From Treponema sp. (GTDB taxonomy: Bacteria > Spirochaetota > Spirochaetia > Treponematales > Treponemataceae), in contig JAFUYH010000004.1 of the NCBI GenBank assembly GCA_017470605.1, positions 62,001 to 126,000 of the forward strand: a stretch of 64,000 bases of DNA, written 5' to 3'. The notes under the pieces were generated by a model. The model made no database searches and had not been told where the DNA came from. It saw only the letters and a list, made by a program, of their open reading frames with translations. Made by a program: the position numbers and the translations under genes. Positions 20,432 to 30,778 of the stretch are shown piece after piece; within the stretch, counting starts at the first letter, position 1; each line of letters opens with the position of its first letter.

Positions 20432-22174
20432 ATGTCAGCATTATTAATCATTATTGCTGCAATTGTTTTGCTGCTCGTAGGTTACATTTTCTACGGCTCA
20501 TGGCTTGCAAAACAGTGGGGAATTGACCCGAAAAGAAAGACTCCTGCCTATGAAAAGCAGGATGGGGTTGATTATGTACCGGCTAAACCGGCAGTTCTGA
20601 TGGGACACCATTTTTCTTCCATTGCGGGAGCAGGACCTATTAACGGACCAATTCAGGCCGCAGTTTTTGGATGGGTGCCAGTATTCCTTTGGTGTGTTGT
20701 AGGAGGAATTTTCTTTGGAGGACTTCAGGACTTCGGCTCGCTTTTTGCTTCCATCCGTCATGACGGAAAAACCGTTGGTGAAATCATCAAAGATTCCATG
20801 GGTTCAAAATCAAAGAAACTTTTCATTATTTTTGCCCTTCTTGTTCTTATCCTCGTAATTGCTTCCTTTGTAAACGTTGTTGCCAGCACATTTTTAACTG
20901 CTGCAGATGCTCCTAAGACTTTCGGATTTACTGCAAATCCTACAGGAAATCAGACAACAGCAATCATTTCTCTTCTTTTTATCGTTCTTGCCGTTGTGTA
21001 TGGAATCCTCACAAACAAATGCGGAATGAAAACTCTGCCTGCCACAATTATTGGTATAGTTGGAATTGTTGCAATCGTAATTCTTGGTCTGAACTGTGGT
21101 TTTGCAATGACTAGAACTGCATGGATTGTTTTCATCGGTCTTTATATTGCAGTTGCATCCCTTATTCCAGTCTGGATTATGCTCCAGCCTCGCGATTATC
21201 TTTCATCATTTCTTTTGTACGCAATGATTATACTTGCCCTGGCAGGAATCGTCTTTTCTGCCTTTACAGGCTCAGCCCGCAACGTTACCTTTACCCTTCC
21301 TGCATTTACAGGCTGGAACCAGAAGATAGGTCCTCTCTTCCCTACCCTCTTCATTACGATTGCCTGCGGTGCCTGTTCGGGATTCCATTCCCTTATTGCA
21401 ACAGGAACTTCTTCAAAACAGCTGGACAGCGAAGCACACGCAAAGGCTATCGGTTACGGTTCAATGCTTATTGAATCTGCACTCGGCGTTATTTCCCTGA
21501 TTGCAGTTGGCGTTGTTTCAAGCCAGTTCCTTTCTCAGAATGATGCAGGTCAGTGGGTTTTTGCAGGCTCTCCACCAAACGCATTCGGAACAGGTATTGC
21601 TACTATGTTCAGTGCCCCTGGAAGCACAGTTTTCAACACAGTAAAAGCCCTGCTCACCCTTGCAGTTTCTGTATTTGCCCTTACTTCCCTTGATACAGCC
21701 ACACGCCTGAGCCGTTTCATGTTCTCTGAACTCTTCCTTAAAGAAGGTGAAGAATCATGGAAAGACGCTTCTGGTGTAAGAAAGGTTCTTGCAAATCCTC
21801 TTTTTGGTACTGCCCTGATGGTTATCATCGGCTGTATTCTGGGAGGATTAAGCCTTTCTCAGATTTGGGGACTCTTTGGTGCCGCAAACCAGCTTCTTGC
21901 AGGTATTGCCCTTATGGCAGTTGCCGCATGGCTTGGAAACGTAGGAAAGAACAACAAAATGTTCTTTATTCCTATGGTATTTATGCTTGCCGCAACACTC
22001 ACAAGCCTTATCATTACAATTATTGGAAAAATAAAGGATATGGCCATTGCCAAAGCCGGTGCCTTTGCATGGGGCAACTGGTTCCAGCTTTTCTTTGCTG
22101 CCGCAATGTCTATTCTTGCCATCATTCTTGTAATTGAAGGCGCAAAAACATTTGCAAAGCAGATTAAAAAATAA
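20432..22174 (+). CDS. cstA: CstA-family carbon-starvation/peptide transporter
   Basis: The 580-aa membrane protein has about 15 hydrophobic segments. The N-terminal signature includes WGIDPKRKTPAYEKQDGVDY, 'VLMGHHFSSIAGAGPINGPI' and 'LQDFGSLFASIRHDGKTVGEI', all strongly typical of CstA. CstA proteins import pyruvate and/or peptides when preferred carbon is scarce. The length is at the short end of the family (the E. coli protein is about 700 aa). A GAGGAGG ribosome site precedes the ATG. A short hairpin CCGTA-6-TACGG lies about 50 bases upstream. Confidence 0.9.
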   Translation: MSALLIIIAAIVLLLVGYIFYGSWLAKQWGIDPKRKTPAYEKQDGVDYVPAKPAVLMGHHFSSIAGAGPINGPIQAAVFGWVPVFLWCVVGGIFFGGLQDFGSLFASIRHDGKTVGEIIKDSMGSKSKKLFIIFALLVLILVIASFVNVVASTFLTAADAPKTFGFTANPTGNQTTAIISLLFIVLAVVYGILTNKCGMKTLPATIIGIVGIVAIVILGLNCGFAMTRTAWIVFIGLYIAVASLIPVWIMLQPRDYLSSFLLYAMIILALAGIVFSAFTGSARNVTFTLPAFTGWNQKIGPLFPTLFITIACGACSGFHSLIATGTSSKQLDSEAHAKAIGYGSMLIESALGVISLIAVGVVSSQFLSQNDAGQWVFAGSPPNAFGTGIATMFSAPGSTVFNTVKALLTLAVSVFALTSLDTATRLSRFMFSELFLKEGEESWKDASGVRKVLANPLFGTALMVIIGCILGGLSLSQIWGLFGAANQLLAGIALMAVAAWLGNVGKNNKMFFIPMVFMLAATLTSLIITIIGKIKDMAIAKAGAFAWGNWFQLFFAAAMSILAIILVIEGAKTFAKQIKK

Positions 22175-22189
22175 AATCTAAACTTCATT

Positions 22190-22233
22190 CTTCCGTCAAA
22201 TCCAATCTGAAACAAGATTTGATTTGGCGGAAG
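22190..22233. terminator. Bidirectional terminator between cstA and the metal ATPase
   Basis: CTTCCGTCAAATCCAATC and GATTTGATTTGGCGGAAG form an 18-base imperfect stem with an 8-base loop between the two convergent genes. Confidence 0.7.
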
Positions 22234-22245
22234 TTTCGTCACAAA

Positions 22246-24147
22246 TCATCCTTTCCAGAATAAAAGCAAGAAGGCACTTATAACTACCAGTACAGAACCG
22301 CAGTTATGGAAAAGCGCTCCCCAGACTGCATTCAGAATTCCGCTTATTGCAAGAGCAACCGCTACAAAGTTTATCACCATAGAAAGACATAAGTTAAAGG
22401 TAATCCGCTTTTGTGTTTTCCGCGAAATCTTAAAAAGATAAGGAACCGCATCCAGATTATCGTGAACGATTACCGCTTCCGCACTTTCTATTGCAGCATC
22501 GCTTCCTATTCCGCCCATGGCAATTCCTGCAAAACTTGAACGCAGGGCAAGAGAATCATTCACGCCGTCACCAAACATTGCAACCTTATTCCCCTCTGCT
22601 TCCTGCTTTTTTATGTAATTCATCTTGTCTTCTGGAGAACAGTTTGCAAGAAAATCATCCAGACCAAGTTCTTCCGCCACCAGACGAGCCGTTTTTTCAT
22701 TATCACCAGTCAGCATTACAGTACGCACATTCAGTTCTTTCAGCTGATGAATCATTTCCCCTGCATTTTCTTTTATCTGGTCTTGAATATAGATTTTTCC
22801 CAAAAGCCTGGAATCACAGTAAAGGGCAACCAGAGAAGAAGAATCATCCTCGTCAGAAAATTCGCCCGCCGTCAGTTCGCTCGCCGACAATTCCCCCGGC
22901 CCGGCAAGTCTTCCCACAAGATACTTTTTCCCGCTTATTTCAAATTCAATTCCCTGACCGGCAATAGTCCTGTGACCTGCAACCTCATAAAGTTCTTCTT
23001 TGTTATAATCCATTACAGCCTTTGCAAGAGGATGATTAGAAAGAGCCTCCCCAGACGCGGCAATCCTTACAAGTTCTTTTTCGCTGATTTCTGAAAGGGA
23101 CTGAACCTTTACTACAGCAGGCTTTCCCTTTGTAAGGGTTCCTGTTTTATCAAAAACCGCAATATTTGAAGCGGCAATTCTTTCCAGCGCTTCCCCAGAC
23201 TGAATAAGGAGTCCGTGCCGGGAAGCATTTCCTATTCCCGCAGAAATTGCAGTTGGAGTTGCAAGCACAAAAGCACAGGGGCAGAAAACTACAAGCACAG
23301 TTACCGCTCGGGTAAAGCCCAGCCAGAAGTCATCATTTTGCATTCCGATTATAGTTCCCGCAACAATTGCAGTGGTAAGGGAAATCACGACAAGCCACGC
23401 CGCCCAGATATTTGCCTTACGCACGATTTTTGCTTTTTGAGCATCAGCTGATTCAGCCAGTTTTATCATACGCTGCAATGAAGAGTCTTCCGCAGTTTTT
23501 ACCGCTTCAATCAGAATAAGGCCATTCTGATTTATACACCCGCTCATTACCAGGTCGCCCTGATTTTTTTCCACAGGAATTGATTCCCCCGTCATAGCAC
23601 TCTGGTCTACGCTGCTACTACCCCGAACTATTCTTCCATCCACAGGAATCGCTTCTCCAGCCCTCACCTGCAGAATGTCTCCCAGTTTTATCTGGTCTGC
23701 ATCTATAACTTTTACCTGACCGGATTTGTCATCCAGCCCGCCAGGCAGCAGATTCGCCTTTTTAGGAGTCAGCTTAATCAGTTTTGAAATTCCTTTTTTT
23801 GCCCGCTCAGAAGTAAAATCTTCCAGAATGGAACCAATCTGCATGATAAAAGCCACTTCTCCGGCCGCAAAAAATTCTTTTAGAATCAGAGAACCAATCA
23901 GGGCAAGGGCAACCAGCACATCGGCAGTAATGTCATGCTCTTTCACAAGCCCCACAATTGCCCCAAGAACAATAGGCAGGCCGCACAGAATTATAGCCGC
24001 CCAGGCAGGGTCTAAGCGCTCAATTTTTTCTGCATTGCCGGTCCATGAAAAAATCAAAGATGCGGCAAGCATTATTCCAGAAATAATTACAAAAATAAGG
24101 CGAAGACGGTCGCTATGTTCTTCATACCATTCTGAAAGTTTTGACAT
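22246..24147 (-). CDS. P1B-type heavy-metal-transporting ATPase
   Basis: The 633-aa pump lacks an N-terminal metal-binding (HMA) domain. Motifs in order: DQSAMTGESIPVEKNQGDLV (actuator TGES), the CPC membrane metal site VVFCPCAFVLATPTAISAGI, the phosphorylation site AVFDKTGTLTKGKPAVVKVQ, an 'NHPLAKAV' (HP) nucleotide-binding motif and GDGVNDSLAL. CPC is found in Cu and Zn/Cd/Pb exporters; the C-terminal membrane helices do not settle the metal. I start it at 24147 (MSKLSEWYEEHSDRLR after GAGGTAGTAAA); the longer frame has no ribosome site. It is divergent from a TetR gene, which probably controls it. Confidence 0.9.
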   Translation of the reverse strand: MSKLSEWYEEHSDRLRLIFVIISGIMLAASLIFSWTGNAEKIERLDPAWAAIILCGLPIVLGAIVGLVKEHDITADVLVALALIGSLILKEFFAAGEVAFIMQIGSILEDFTSERAKKGISKLIKLTPKKANLLPGGLDDKSGQVKVIDADQIKLGDILQVRAGEAIPVDGRIVRGSSSVDQSAMTGESIPVEKNQGDLVMSGCINQNGLILIEAVKTAEDSSLQRMIKLAESADAQKAKIVRKANIWAAWLVVISLTTAIVAGTIIGMQNDDFWLGFTRAVTVLVVFCPCAFVLATPTAISAGIGNASRHGLLIQSGEALERIAASNIAVFDKTGTLTKGKPAVVKVQSLSEISEKELVRIAASGEALSNHPLAKAVMDYNKEELYEVAGHRTIAGQGIEFEISGKKYLVGRLAGPGELSASELTAGEFSDEDDSSSLVALYCDSRLLGKIYIQDQIKENAGEMIHQLKELNVRTVMLTGDNEKTARLVAEELGLDDFLANCSPEDKMNYIKKQEAEGNKVAMFGDGVNDSLALRSSFAGIAMGGIGSDAAIESAEAVIVHDNLDAVPYLFKISRKTQKRITFNLCLSMVINFVAVALAISGILNAVWGALFHNCGSVLVVISAFLLLFWKG

Positions 24148-24303
24148 TTTTACTACCTCTTTAACAGGAAATGTGATACAATATATCCAAAAGCGGACAT
24201 AGTGTACGGATATAAACATAGTGTCTGGCAGAAAGAATTTTAAGAACAAAGTAGATAAGATGTCCGAAAGCGGATAAAAATCGGAATTTGTGCGGAAGAA
24301 GTT
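24148..24303. promoter_or_regulatory. Divergent regulatory region of ATPase and TetR genes
   Basis: Between the two starts, ACATAGTGT occurs twice as a direct repeat (24197-24205 and 24216-24224, 19 bases apart), and AAAGCGGA occurs twice further out (near 24190 and 24270). They are candidate TetR-family operator elements for joint control of both genes. I could not pick a single best promoter. Confidence 0.45.
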
Positions 24304-24843
24304 ATGGACAGACGTGTAGAAAAAACCCGGACGGCAATTATAGAAGCCCTCACAAAACTGATGTCAAAAAAGGAATATCAGAGCATCACTGTTGCCGACA
24401 TCATTAAAAAGGCAAACGTGGGGCGGTCAACTTTTTACGAAAACTTTTTGAACAAGGACGAAGTTTTTGATGAGATTCTGGACACCCTGATTTATCATGT
24501 TTTTGATGAAATTGAACATAATGACGGCCATGCCTTTCAGAACAACCTCAAAGGTGAAATTACCCACATGTACATTCATATCCGCGAAAATGAAGGAAAG
24601 GCTAAAACTTTTCTTCTGGGAAAATCCGCAGACATTTTTTACAAGCGCATGGGAGAAAAAGTTGCCAGAATCTGTGATGAAAAACTAAAGGCTTCCAGCA
24701 GTCTCCCGCCTGAACTTACCCATTCCCACATTGCCTCCACTTTCAGCGATATCCTAAAATACTGGTCTGGCAACAAATTTTCAGACAGCCCCGAACAGGT
24801 CGCCGAATACTTCATGTACCTTGCCGGGGAATCTGTGGTGTAG
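24304..24843 (+). CDS. TetR/AcrR-family transcriptional regulator
   Basis: The 179-aa protein has the N-terminal HTH 'RTAIIEALTKLMSKKEYQSITVADIIKKANVGRSTFYENFLNKDEVFDEIL', textbook TetR (recognition helix VGRSTFYENF), followed by an all-helical ligand domain with 'LGKSADIFYKRMGEKVARICDEK', also reminiscent of the Bacillus YfiR-like TetR_C class. It is transcribed away from the P1B ATPase, so metal or another ligand probably relieves repression of that pump. Start ATG at 24304 is the first in frame. Confidence 0.88.
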   Translation: MDRRVEKTRTAIIEALTKLMSKKEYQSITVADIIKKANVGRSTFYENFLNKDEVFDEILDTLIYHVFDEIEHNDGHAFQNNLKGEITHMYIHIRENEGKAKTFLLGKSADIFYKRMGEKVARICDEKLKASSSLPPELTHSHIASTFSDILKYWSGNKFSDSPEQVAEYFMYLAGESVV

Positions 24844-24881
24844 TCTGAATCTGGCTTTTATAAAATCCGCATTTCTAATTT

Positions 24882-25721
24882 CTAATCCACAATCCAAGAA
24901 ATTACATATTCTGTATTTTCCGGGAGCTGAACGGAAGTCTGAGTTTTTTCAAAATGCCCGGCAAGTCCTTTTTCCTGGGCTGCAAGATGAAAATGATTCA
25001 GGCCGATTCCCATATCAACCCGCTGAATATCTACAGCCCCTTCTGCAACGGCCATGGAATGATTTTCAAAAAAGTGAAATGCCTTACCGTCAAAAAGGAT
25101 GCGCCAGGGCTGCTTGTTCACCGCAGAGGGAGCTTGCCGCAAAAGTTCAAGTGCATCTTCATAACCGCAACAATCACTTTTTTCCAGCGGCTTTTCAAAA
25201 TCATCCTTAAAAAACAGGCTGTTCCATGGAAGCCTTTTATCGGCCTTAAGGTTAAGCCTCATGATTTTTTCAAAAAGACGCTTTTTTCCGGTTCCATATC
25301 CAACAGGACAAATAATTGTAAAAATTTCGTCGGATTCCGGCTTCATAGCCTGGGCAAAAGCACCGCGGTCAAAAGTTCCGCCAATCCAGCAGCTTCCAAG
25401 GCCAAGGCTTGTCATATACAAAACCAGCTGTTCAAATTCATAGCCAAGGCCTTCCTGCGCTCCGGGCACATTCTTTACCGCAACACCAAGAAAAAGTTTT
25501 GCATTTTTTATAATTCCGTAGGTTCCAAGTTTTTCGCCTTCTGCACTTGTTTCTTTTTCAATAAATTTAATTCTGATTTTTGGTCCAAAAGGATTAGAAA
25601 TCTTTTCTGCATAATCTAAAATCTTCCGGCGTGTTTCTGCACTTACTTCTTTTGAAGAAAAAGTCCTCATACTGTAACGGCTGCTGACCGCATCTTTTAA
25701 ATTGAAATCTAATTGAGTCAT
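24882..25721 (-). CDS. Nitroreductase-family flavoprotein
   Basis: The 279-aa protein contains AVSSRYSMRTFSSKEVSAET at the N-terminus (the FMN-binding RxSxR region), 'YEFEQLVLYMTSLGLGSCWIGGTFDRGAFAQAM' in the middle, and 'LLRQAPSAVNKQPWRILFDGKAFHFF' later. It fits the larger 'putative TM nitroreductase' subfamily, with two half-domains, and not the short NfsB type. It would reduce quinones or nitro-compounds with NAD(P)H; the true substrate is unknown. It converges with the TetR gene. Start ATG at 25721. Confidence 0.82.
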   Translation of the reverse strand: MTQLDFNLKDAVSSRYSMRTFSSKEVSAETRRKILDYAEKISNPFGPKIRIKFIEKETSAEGEKLGTYGIIKNAKLFLGVAVKNVPGAQEGLGYEFEQLVLYMTSLGLGSCWIGGTFDRGAFAQAMKPESDEIFTIICPVGYGTGKKRLFEKIMRLNLKADKRLPWNSLFFKDDFEKPLEKSDCCGYEDALELLRQAPSAVNKQPWRILFDGKAFHFFENHSMAVAEGAVDIQRVDMGIGLNHFHLAAQEKGLAGHFEKTQTSVQLPENTEYVISWIVD

Positions 25722-25825
25722 GGTTTTATAATAGCATACGATATTATTGTGTACAATAGGTACCGCAGGCGATTTGTTATATGAGCAGCTCGATAAATCG
25801 AGCGAGCAAGTTGGTGGACGACGCT

Positions 25826-25852
25826 AAAAAATAGTCCACAGGACTATTTTTT
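25826..25852. terminator. Bidirectional intrinsic terminator
   Basis: AAAAAATAGTCC-ACA-GGACTATTTTTT is a perfect 12-pair stem with A- and T-runs on its two sides, about 12 bases past the trpS stop. It is an ideal terminator for the minus-strand trpS transcript. Confidence 0.85.
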
Positions 25853-25864
25853 TTAACGCGTCTT

Positions 25865-26965
25865 CTATATGAGCATATTCATTCTTTCTCTTACTTCTTC
25901 CAGAGTTTTAATACCTATCTCGCGGGCTTTTGCAGCACCGTCCAGCAGTACCTTTCTGATATATTCAGGGTCTTTTTCAAGGCGGGCACGTTCTGCACGC
26001 AGAGGGCGTAGTTTTTCATTCAAAGCCTCTGTCAGCTGAGCCTTCAGGGCCCCGCCGCCACCGTCCCCGATGCGGGCCGCAATTGCAGCAGGCTCTTCCC
26101 CGGTACAAAGTGAAATCAGCATAAGAAGGTTAGCCACTTCCGGACGATTTACAGGGTCATAAGTAATGTTGCGGTCCTGGTCAGTCTTGGCCTTTTTAAT
26201 CAGTTTTGCAGTTTCGTCTTCTGTTGCGCTCAGCATTATGGCGTTTCCGCGGCTCTTAGACATCTTCTGGCTTCCGTCCAGCCCCAGAATCATCGGAGTT
26301 TTAGAAAGCAGGGCCTGAGGCTCAGGGAATACAGGCTCTTTTCCGGCATCTGTACAGAACTTTTTATTAAAGCGGCTGGCGATTGTTCGTGTCATTTCCA
26401 GATGAGGAAGCTGGTCTTTTCCCACAGGAACAACGTTTCCCTTGCAGAAAAGAATATCGCAGGCCTGATGTACAGGATATGTATACATTCCGGCATTTAC
26501 ATTTTTAAGACCGGCAGATTCAATTTCTTCCTTTACAGTCGGGTTGCGGCTAAGTTCAGCATTTGAAACCAGAGTCAGGAAAGGAATCATCAGCTGATTA
26601 CATTCCGGAACATAAGAATGAGGATAAATAATTACATCCTGCTTGCTCGGGTCAATTCCTGCTGCAAGGTAGTCAATTACCAGCTGTTTTGTATTCTGAC
26701 TGATTTCCTGATATGCATCGTGGTCTGTTAAAACCTGATAGTCAGCAATCAGAATCATTGTTGGAACACCCATATTTGCAAGGCGAACACGATTCTGAAT
26801 TGAACCAAAATAATGCCCTATATGCAGACGGCCTGTAGGACGGTCTCCGGTAAGTACGCGGTATTTTTTAGGATTTTTTGTCAAATCCTCTTCAATCTTC
26901 TTACTGCGCTCCAAAGCGGCTTCAAAACTTTTGTTTATGTCTGTGTACTGAATTTCTTCGCTCAT
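25865..26965 (-). CDS. trpS: Tryptophanyl-tRNA synthetase
   Basis: This 366-aa class I aminoacyl-tRNA synthetase charges tRNA-Trp in the cytoplasm. The ATP-site motif HIGH is seen in GDRPTGRLHIGHYFGSIQNR and KMSKS in GLDGSQKMSKSRGNAIMLSA. The start at 26965 (MSEEIQYTDINKSFEAALER) follows GAGGAATAAA; a longer frame extends 24 codons but has no ribosome site. The length is slightly above the usual 330-340 because of an N-terminal extension. No T-box leader is visible upstream. The gene stands alone. Confidence 0.95.
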   Translation of the reverse strand: MSEEIQYTDINKSFEAALERSKKIEEDLTKNPKKYRVLTGDRPTGRLHIGHYFGSIQNRVRLANMGVPTMILIADYQVLTDHDAYQEISQNTKQLVIDYLAAGIDPSKQDVIIYPHSYVPECNQLMIPFLTLVSNAELSRNPTVKEEIESAGLKNVNAGMYTYPVHQACDILFCKGNVVPVGKDQLPHLEMTRTIASRFNKKFCTDAGKEPVFPEPQALLSKTPMILGLDGSQKMSKSRGNAIMLSATEDETAKLIKKAKTDQDRNITYDPVNRPEVANLLMLISLCTGEEPAAIAARIGDGGGGALKAQLTEALNEKLRPLRAERARLEKDPEYIRKVLLDGAAKAREIGIKTLEEVRERMNMLI

Positions 26966-27277
26966 TTTATTCCTCAAATCTTTTTTTGATATTCTACACA
27001 GAAACACCGCACTTTTCAACTCACCCAGAGCAGACACCTCATAATGCCCAGGGGTTCCGCATTATAAATTAATTTTGCGAAAACATGGCTCCCTCGCGCT
27101 AAGATTACGTAAATCTTTTTATAATGCAGAAGCCCTGTCATAATGCCTTTGCTTTGTCCATCGCAGGGTAGTCACGCCGGAACATCTTCAGAAACTCCTT
27201 CAGAAACTCCTTCTTTTCAAACACTGTAAAACGTTTTATAATAAGAAAAAGAGATAAAGAAAATTGGAGTTTTTTGA
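26966..27277. other. Intergenic stretch with small repeats
   Basis: It holds a hairpin ATAATGC-11-GCATTAT near 27042-27066, a second TATAATGC/CATAATGC pair near 27119-27146, and a tandem TTCAGAAACTCC duplicated around 27188-27211. I see no gene or convincing riboswitch here. Confidence 0.4.
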
Positions 27278-28507
27278 ATGTATTATTCGAGCATAGGAAT
27301 AATCGCATCATTGATTCTTCTTATAAATAATTATGACATAATAATCAATCCTTCAAAAACAAATCTTTCTGCTTCCTACAAAGCATACAGAAACTTTCTG
27401 ATCACAGTTCTTCTATATTACATAACAGATATTATCTGGGAACCCCTTTACAGCTTAAAATTAACAAAAGCCGTATTCATAGAGACTACCATATACTTTA
27501 TTGTAATGGCATTTTCGGTATATTTATGGACAAAATACGTCAGCATCTATCTGAACAGACAGAATAAATTTTCAACTTTTCTCAAATATACAGGCATCTT
27601 TTTTCTTTTTCTGCAGATTACAGTTCTTATAGTGAATTTCTTTATTCCAATAGCTTTCTGGTTTGATGAAGAAGGAATCTATCACACAGGTTTTGCCAGA
27701 AATCTTAATTTAATTTTCCAGATTCTTATGTTCACAACTGTAAATACATATATGTTTTTTATTACCAAAAAAACAGAAGGAAACATAAAGCGCCGTCATG
27801 GTGCAATCGGACTCTTCTGTCTTAGCATGATAATTCTTGTTACCCTGCAGATGCTTTATCCGCTTTTACCTTACTATGCAATCGGCTATATGCTGGGAAC
27901 CTGCCTGCTTCATACCTTTGTTGTAGAAGATGAAAAAGAAGCACAGAGGACGGAACTTGAAGCAATCATTCAGGCTAAAAAACTTCAGGAAGAAGAACTG
28001 GGAACTACCAGAAAAATGGCTTATTCAGACCCTATGACCGGCGTAAAAAACAAGATGGCATATCTTGAAGATTCAATCGGCATTGAACTGAAGATGCAGG
28101 AAAAGGTTCTGGAAAATTTTGGACTGGCTTTTTTTGATTTAAATGATTTGAAGAAGATTAATGATAACTACGGACATGATACTGGAGACAAATACATAAG
28201 GGACGCAAGCTCCATAATCTGCACGACCTTTAAGCATAGCCCTGTTTACAGAATCGGTGGAGATGAATTTATTGCCTTTATTTCAGGTGATGATTTTACA
28301 AATCATAAAGAACTGCTGACTGATTTTAATATTCAGATAGAACAGAACCTTTCAATGGGAAAAGCCGTTATTTCCTGTGGATTTACGGAATATATGCCGG
28401 AAACTGACTCTACTTTTAATCAGATGTTTGAACGGGCTGACCATGAAATGTACGAGCGCAAGAAGCAGTTAAAGGCCATGCAAAATTCGTTGAAAATCTC
28501 CCTGTAA
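27278..28507 (+). CDS. Membrane-bound GGDEF diguanylate cyclase
   Basis: The 409-aa protein has an N-terminal integral membrane region of about seven segments (residues 5-220), a short coiled linker (AQRTELEAIIQAKKLQEEEL) and a C-terminal GGDEF domain with an intact active site: 'SDPMTGVKNKMAY', 'LAFFDLNDLKKINDNYGHDTGDKYI', VYRIGGDEFIAFISGDDFTN. It would make cyclic di-GMP in response to a membrane or extracellular signal. The RxxD inhibitory site is not obvious. GGAG precedes the ATG. It is followed 45 bases later by glnN. Confidence 0.9.
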   Translation: MYYSSIGIIASLILLINNYDIIINPSKTNLSASYKAYRNFLITVLLYYITDIIWEPLYSLKLTKAVFIETTIYFIVMAFSVYLWTKYVSIYLNRQNKFSTFLKYTGIFFLFLQITVLIVNFFIPIAFWFDEEGIYHTGFARNLNLIFQILMFTTVNTYMFFITKKTEGNIKRRHGAIGLFCLSMIILVTLQMLYPLLPYYAIGYMLGTCLLHTFVVEDEKEAQRTELEAIIQAKKLQEEELGTTRKMAYSDPMTGVKNKMAYLEDSIGIELKMQEKVLENFGLAFFDLNDLKKINDNYGHDTGDKYIRDASSIICTTFKHSPVYRIGGDEFIAFISGDDFTNHKELLTDFNIQIEQNLSMGKAVISCGFTEYMPETDSTFNQMFERADHEMYERKKQLKAMQNSLKISL

Positions 28508-28552
28508 ATCACTAAAATAAGGCTATATATAGAAAAATAACGGAGTTTCCTC

Positions 28553-30643
28553 ATGGCAAATACGAACGTTCCTGAACTTTTTGGAAGTCTGGTTTTTAAT
28601 CAGACTGTAATGAAAGAAATGCTTCCTTCTGAAACATACAAAGCCTTAAAGCACACAATGGAAGAAGGAACTCCGCTAGATTTGGAGGCCGCAAATCAGA
28701 TTGCCGAAGCAATGAAGAACTGGGCAATTTCTAAAGGTGCCACCCATTATTCACACTGGTTCCAGCCGCTCACAGGCATTACCGCAGAAAAACACGATTC
28801 CTTCCTTTCTCCTGTAGAAGAAGGCAAAATCATCATGAGTTTTAGCGGAAAAGAACTGATTAAGGGCGAGCCTGACGCTTCATCCTTCCCTAACGGCGGA
28901 AAACGCTCTACCTTTGAAGCCCGCGGCTACACTGTCTGGGATCCGACTTCTTATCCTTTTGTAAAAGACCACACTCTCTGTATTCCAACAGCCTTCTGTT
29001 CTTACAACGGAGAGGCACTCGATAAAAAAACTCCACTCCTCCGCTCTATGGAAGCAATCAACGAGCAGAGCCTTCGCATCCTCAAACTTTTTGGCAATAA
29101 GGCAAAGCACGTTACCACAACCATGGGCCCTGAGCAGGAATATTTTCTGATTGATGAAAAGCTCTACCAGAAGCGCAAGGATTTGAAAATGTGCGGCCGT
29201 ACCCTTTTTGGTGCCCGCCCGGTAAAAGGTCAGGAAATGGACGACCAGTATTTTGCCGCCATCAAGCCACGCGTCATCAAATATATGGAAGATTTGAACG
29301 AAGAGCTTTGGAAGCTTGGAATATACAGCAAAACAGAACACAACGAAGTTGCTCCTGCCCAGCACGAAATGGCTCCAATCTTCACGACAAGCAACCTTGC
29401 CGCAGACCAGAATCAGCTGACAATGGAAATTATGAAGAAGGTTGCCCGCCGCCACGGACTTATCTGCCTGCTTCACGAAAAGCCTTTTGAAGGCGTAAAC
29501 GGCAGCGGAAAGCACAACAACTGGTCAATTGCAACCGACCTTGGCGAAAATCTTTTTGCCCCTGGAAAAACTCCCCGCGACAACGCCCAGTTCCTTCTCT
29601 TCCTCACAGCCGTAATTAAAGCTGTTGATGAAAACCAGGATTTGCTGCGCTACTCAGTTGCCTCTGCCGGTAACGACCACCGCCTTGGAGCAAACGAAGC
29701 ACCTCCGGCCATTGTTTCAATTTACGTTGGCGACGAGCTGGATGCAGTTCTTAAGGCAATCAAAGACGGCACAGACTACAACGGAAACCGCGGCGGAAAA
29801 ATGACAATCGGTGTAGACGTGCTCCCGCCAATTCCAAAAGATTCCACAGACCGCAACAGAACCTCTCCATTTGCCTTCACAGGAAACCGCTTTGAATTCC
29901 GCTCCGTAGGAAGCAGCCTTTCAATCAGCGGGCCGAACACAATAATGAACGCTATTCTTGCCGATTCACTCCGCGCCTTTGCAGACGAACTGGAGCAGTC
30001 AAAAGATTTTGATACAGACCTGCAGAAGCTGATTAAACGCGAAATCACAGCCCACTGGCGCATCCTCTTTAATGGCAACGGCTACGGACAGGAATGGATA
30101 GAAGAAGCAGAACGCCGCGGCCTCAAAAACTACCGCACAACACCAAAGGCAATCGAGCACTACATCGACCAGAAAAACATAGACCTCTTCACCCGCATGG
30201 GAATCTACACACCGGAAGAAATGAAGAGCCACTACGACATCAAGCTGGAAAAATACTGCCAGGTAGTCAATATTGAATCAAACACAATGCTTGAAATGGT
30301 TCACAAAGACATAATGCCTGCGGCCTTTAAATATCTGAATGTACTTGCAGACACAGAATTCAAAATGCAGCGTGTAATGAATCTCTGCAATGCCGGACTC
30401 AAACTTATGGAAAAGCTAAACACTCTTGTAAACGACCTTTCCAATAAGGCAGACGAACTTTCTGCAAAGCATGAAGAAACACGCAAAATTGAAGATTTGA
30501 TGAAGCGTGCCCATGCCTACGCAAAAGTTGTGATTCCAGCAATGGAAGAAGTTCGCAACGTAGCAGACCAGATAGAAGTTCTTTTGGGTGAAGAATACAA
30601 GCCTTTCCCAACTTATGAAGATTTGCTGTATTCAGTTCAGTAA
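28553..30643 (+). CDS. glnN: Glutamine synthetase type III
   Basis: The 696-aa enzyme condenses glutamate and ammonia with ATP. Features of GSIII: '[23 protein letters not shown]', '[10 protein letters not shown]', '[28 protein letters not shown]', the active-site '[16 protein letters not shown]' and [20 protein letters not shown]. Length and motifs match the hexameric GSIII found in Bacteroidetes, cyanobacteria and spirochaetes. GGAGTTTCCTC precedes the ATG. A strong terminator follows. It is probably the cell's main ammonia-assimilating enzyme. Confidence 0.95.
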   Translation: MANTNVPELFGSLVFNQTVMKEMLPSETYKALKHTMEEGTPLDLEAANQIAEAMKNWAISKGATHYSHWFQPLTGITAEKHDSFLSPVEEGKIIMSFSGKELIKGEPDASSFPNGGKRSTFEARGYTVWDPTSYPFVKDHTLCIPTAFCSYNGEALDKKTPLLRSMEAINEQSLRILKLFGNKAKHVTTTMGPEQEYFLIDEKLYQKRKDLKMCGRTLFGARPVKGQEMDDQYFAAIKPRVIKYMEDLNEELWKLGIYSKTEHNEVAPAQHEMAPIFTTSNLAADQNQLTMEIMKKVARRHGLICLLHEKPFEGVNGSGKHNNWSIATDLGENLFAPGKTPRDNAQFLLFLTAVIKAVDENQDLLRYSVASAGNDHRLGANEAPPAIVSIYVGDELDAVLKAIKDGTDYNGNRGGKMTIGVDVLPPIPKDSTDRNRTSPFAFTGNRFEFRSVGSSLSISGPNTIMNAILADSLRAFADELEQSKDFDTDLQKLIKREITAHWRILFNGNGYGQEWIEEAERRGLKNYRTTPKAIEHYIDQKNIDLFTRMGIYTPEEMKSHYDIKLEKYCQVVNIESNTMLEMVHKDIMPAAFKYLNVLADTEFKMQRVMNLCNAGLKLMEKLNTLVNDLSNKADELSAKHEETRKIEDLMKRAHAYAKVVIPAMEEVRNVADQIEVLLGEEYKPFPTYEDLLYSVQ

Positions 30644-30706
30644 AATCTCTTGAATAAAGCAAACTTATAAATATTTTAATATAAAGCAGAATATTCTGTT
30701 ACATAT

Positions 30707-30745
30707 AACCCGCTTCCTATATATAATTATAATAAGAAGCGGGTT
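30707..30745 (+). terminator. Intrinsic terminator after glnN
   Basis: AACCCGCTTC and GAAGCGGGTT form a perfect 10-pair stem around a 19-base AT-rich loop and are followed by TTGCTTTTT. It ends 33 bases before the next gene's ATG, so that gene needs a promoter within or after it. Confidence 0.75.
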
Positions 30746-30778
30746 TTGCTTTTTATAAAACATCATTTTGGAGGAATT

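Noticed and set aside
25752..25775. TAGGTACCGCAGG resembling a T-box core, followed by a terminator
   Set aside because: It reads away from trpS, no downstream plus-strand aminoacyl-tRNA or amino-acid gene follows, and no specifier stem is seen.
28880..29515. 211-aa antisense frame inside glnN
   Set aside because: Long open frames opposite a strongly coded gene are expected by codon bias; no ribosome site or family match.
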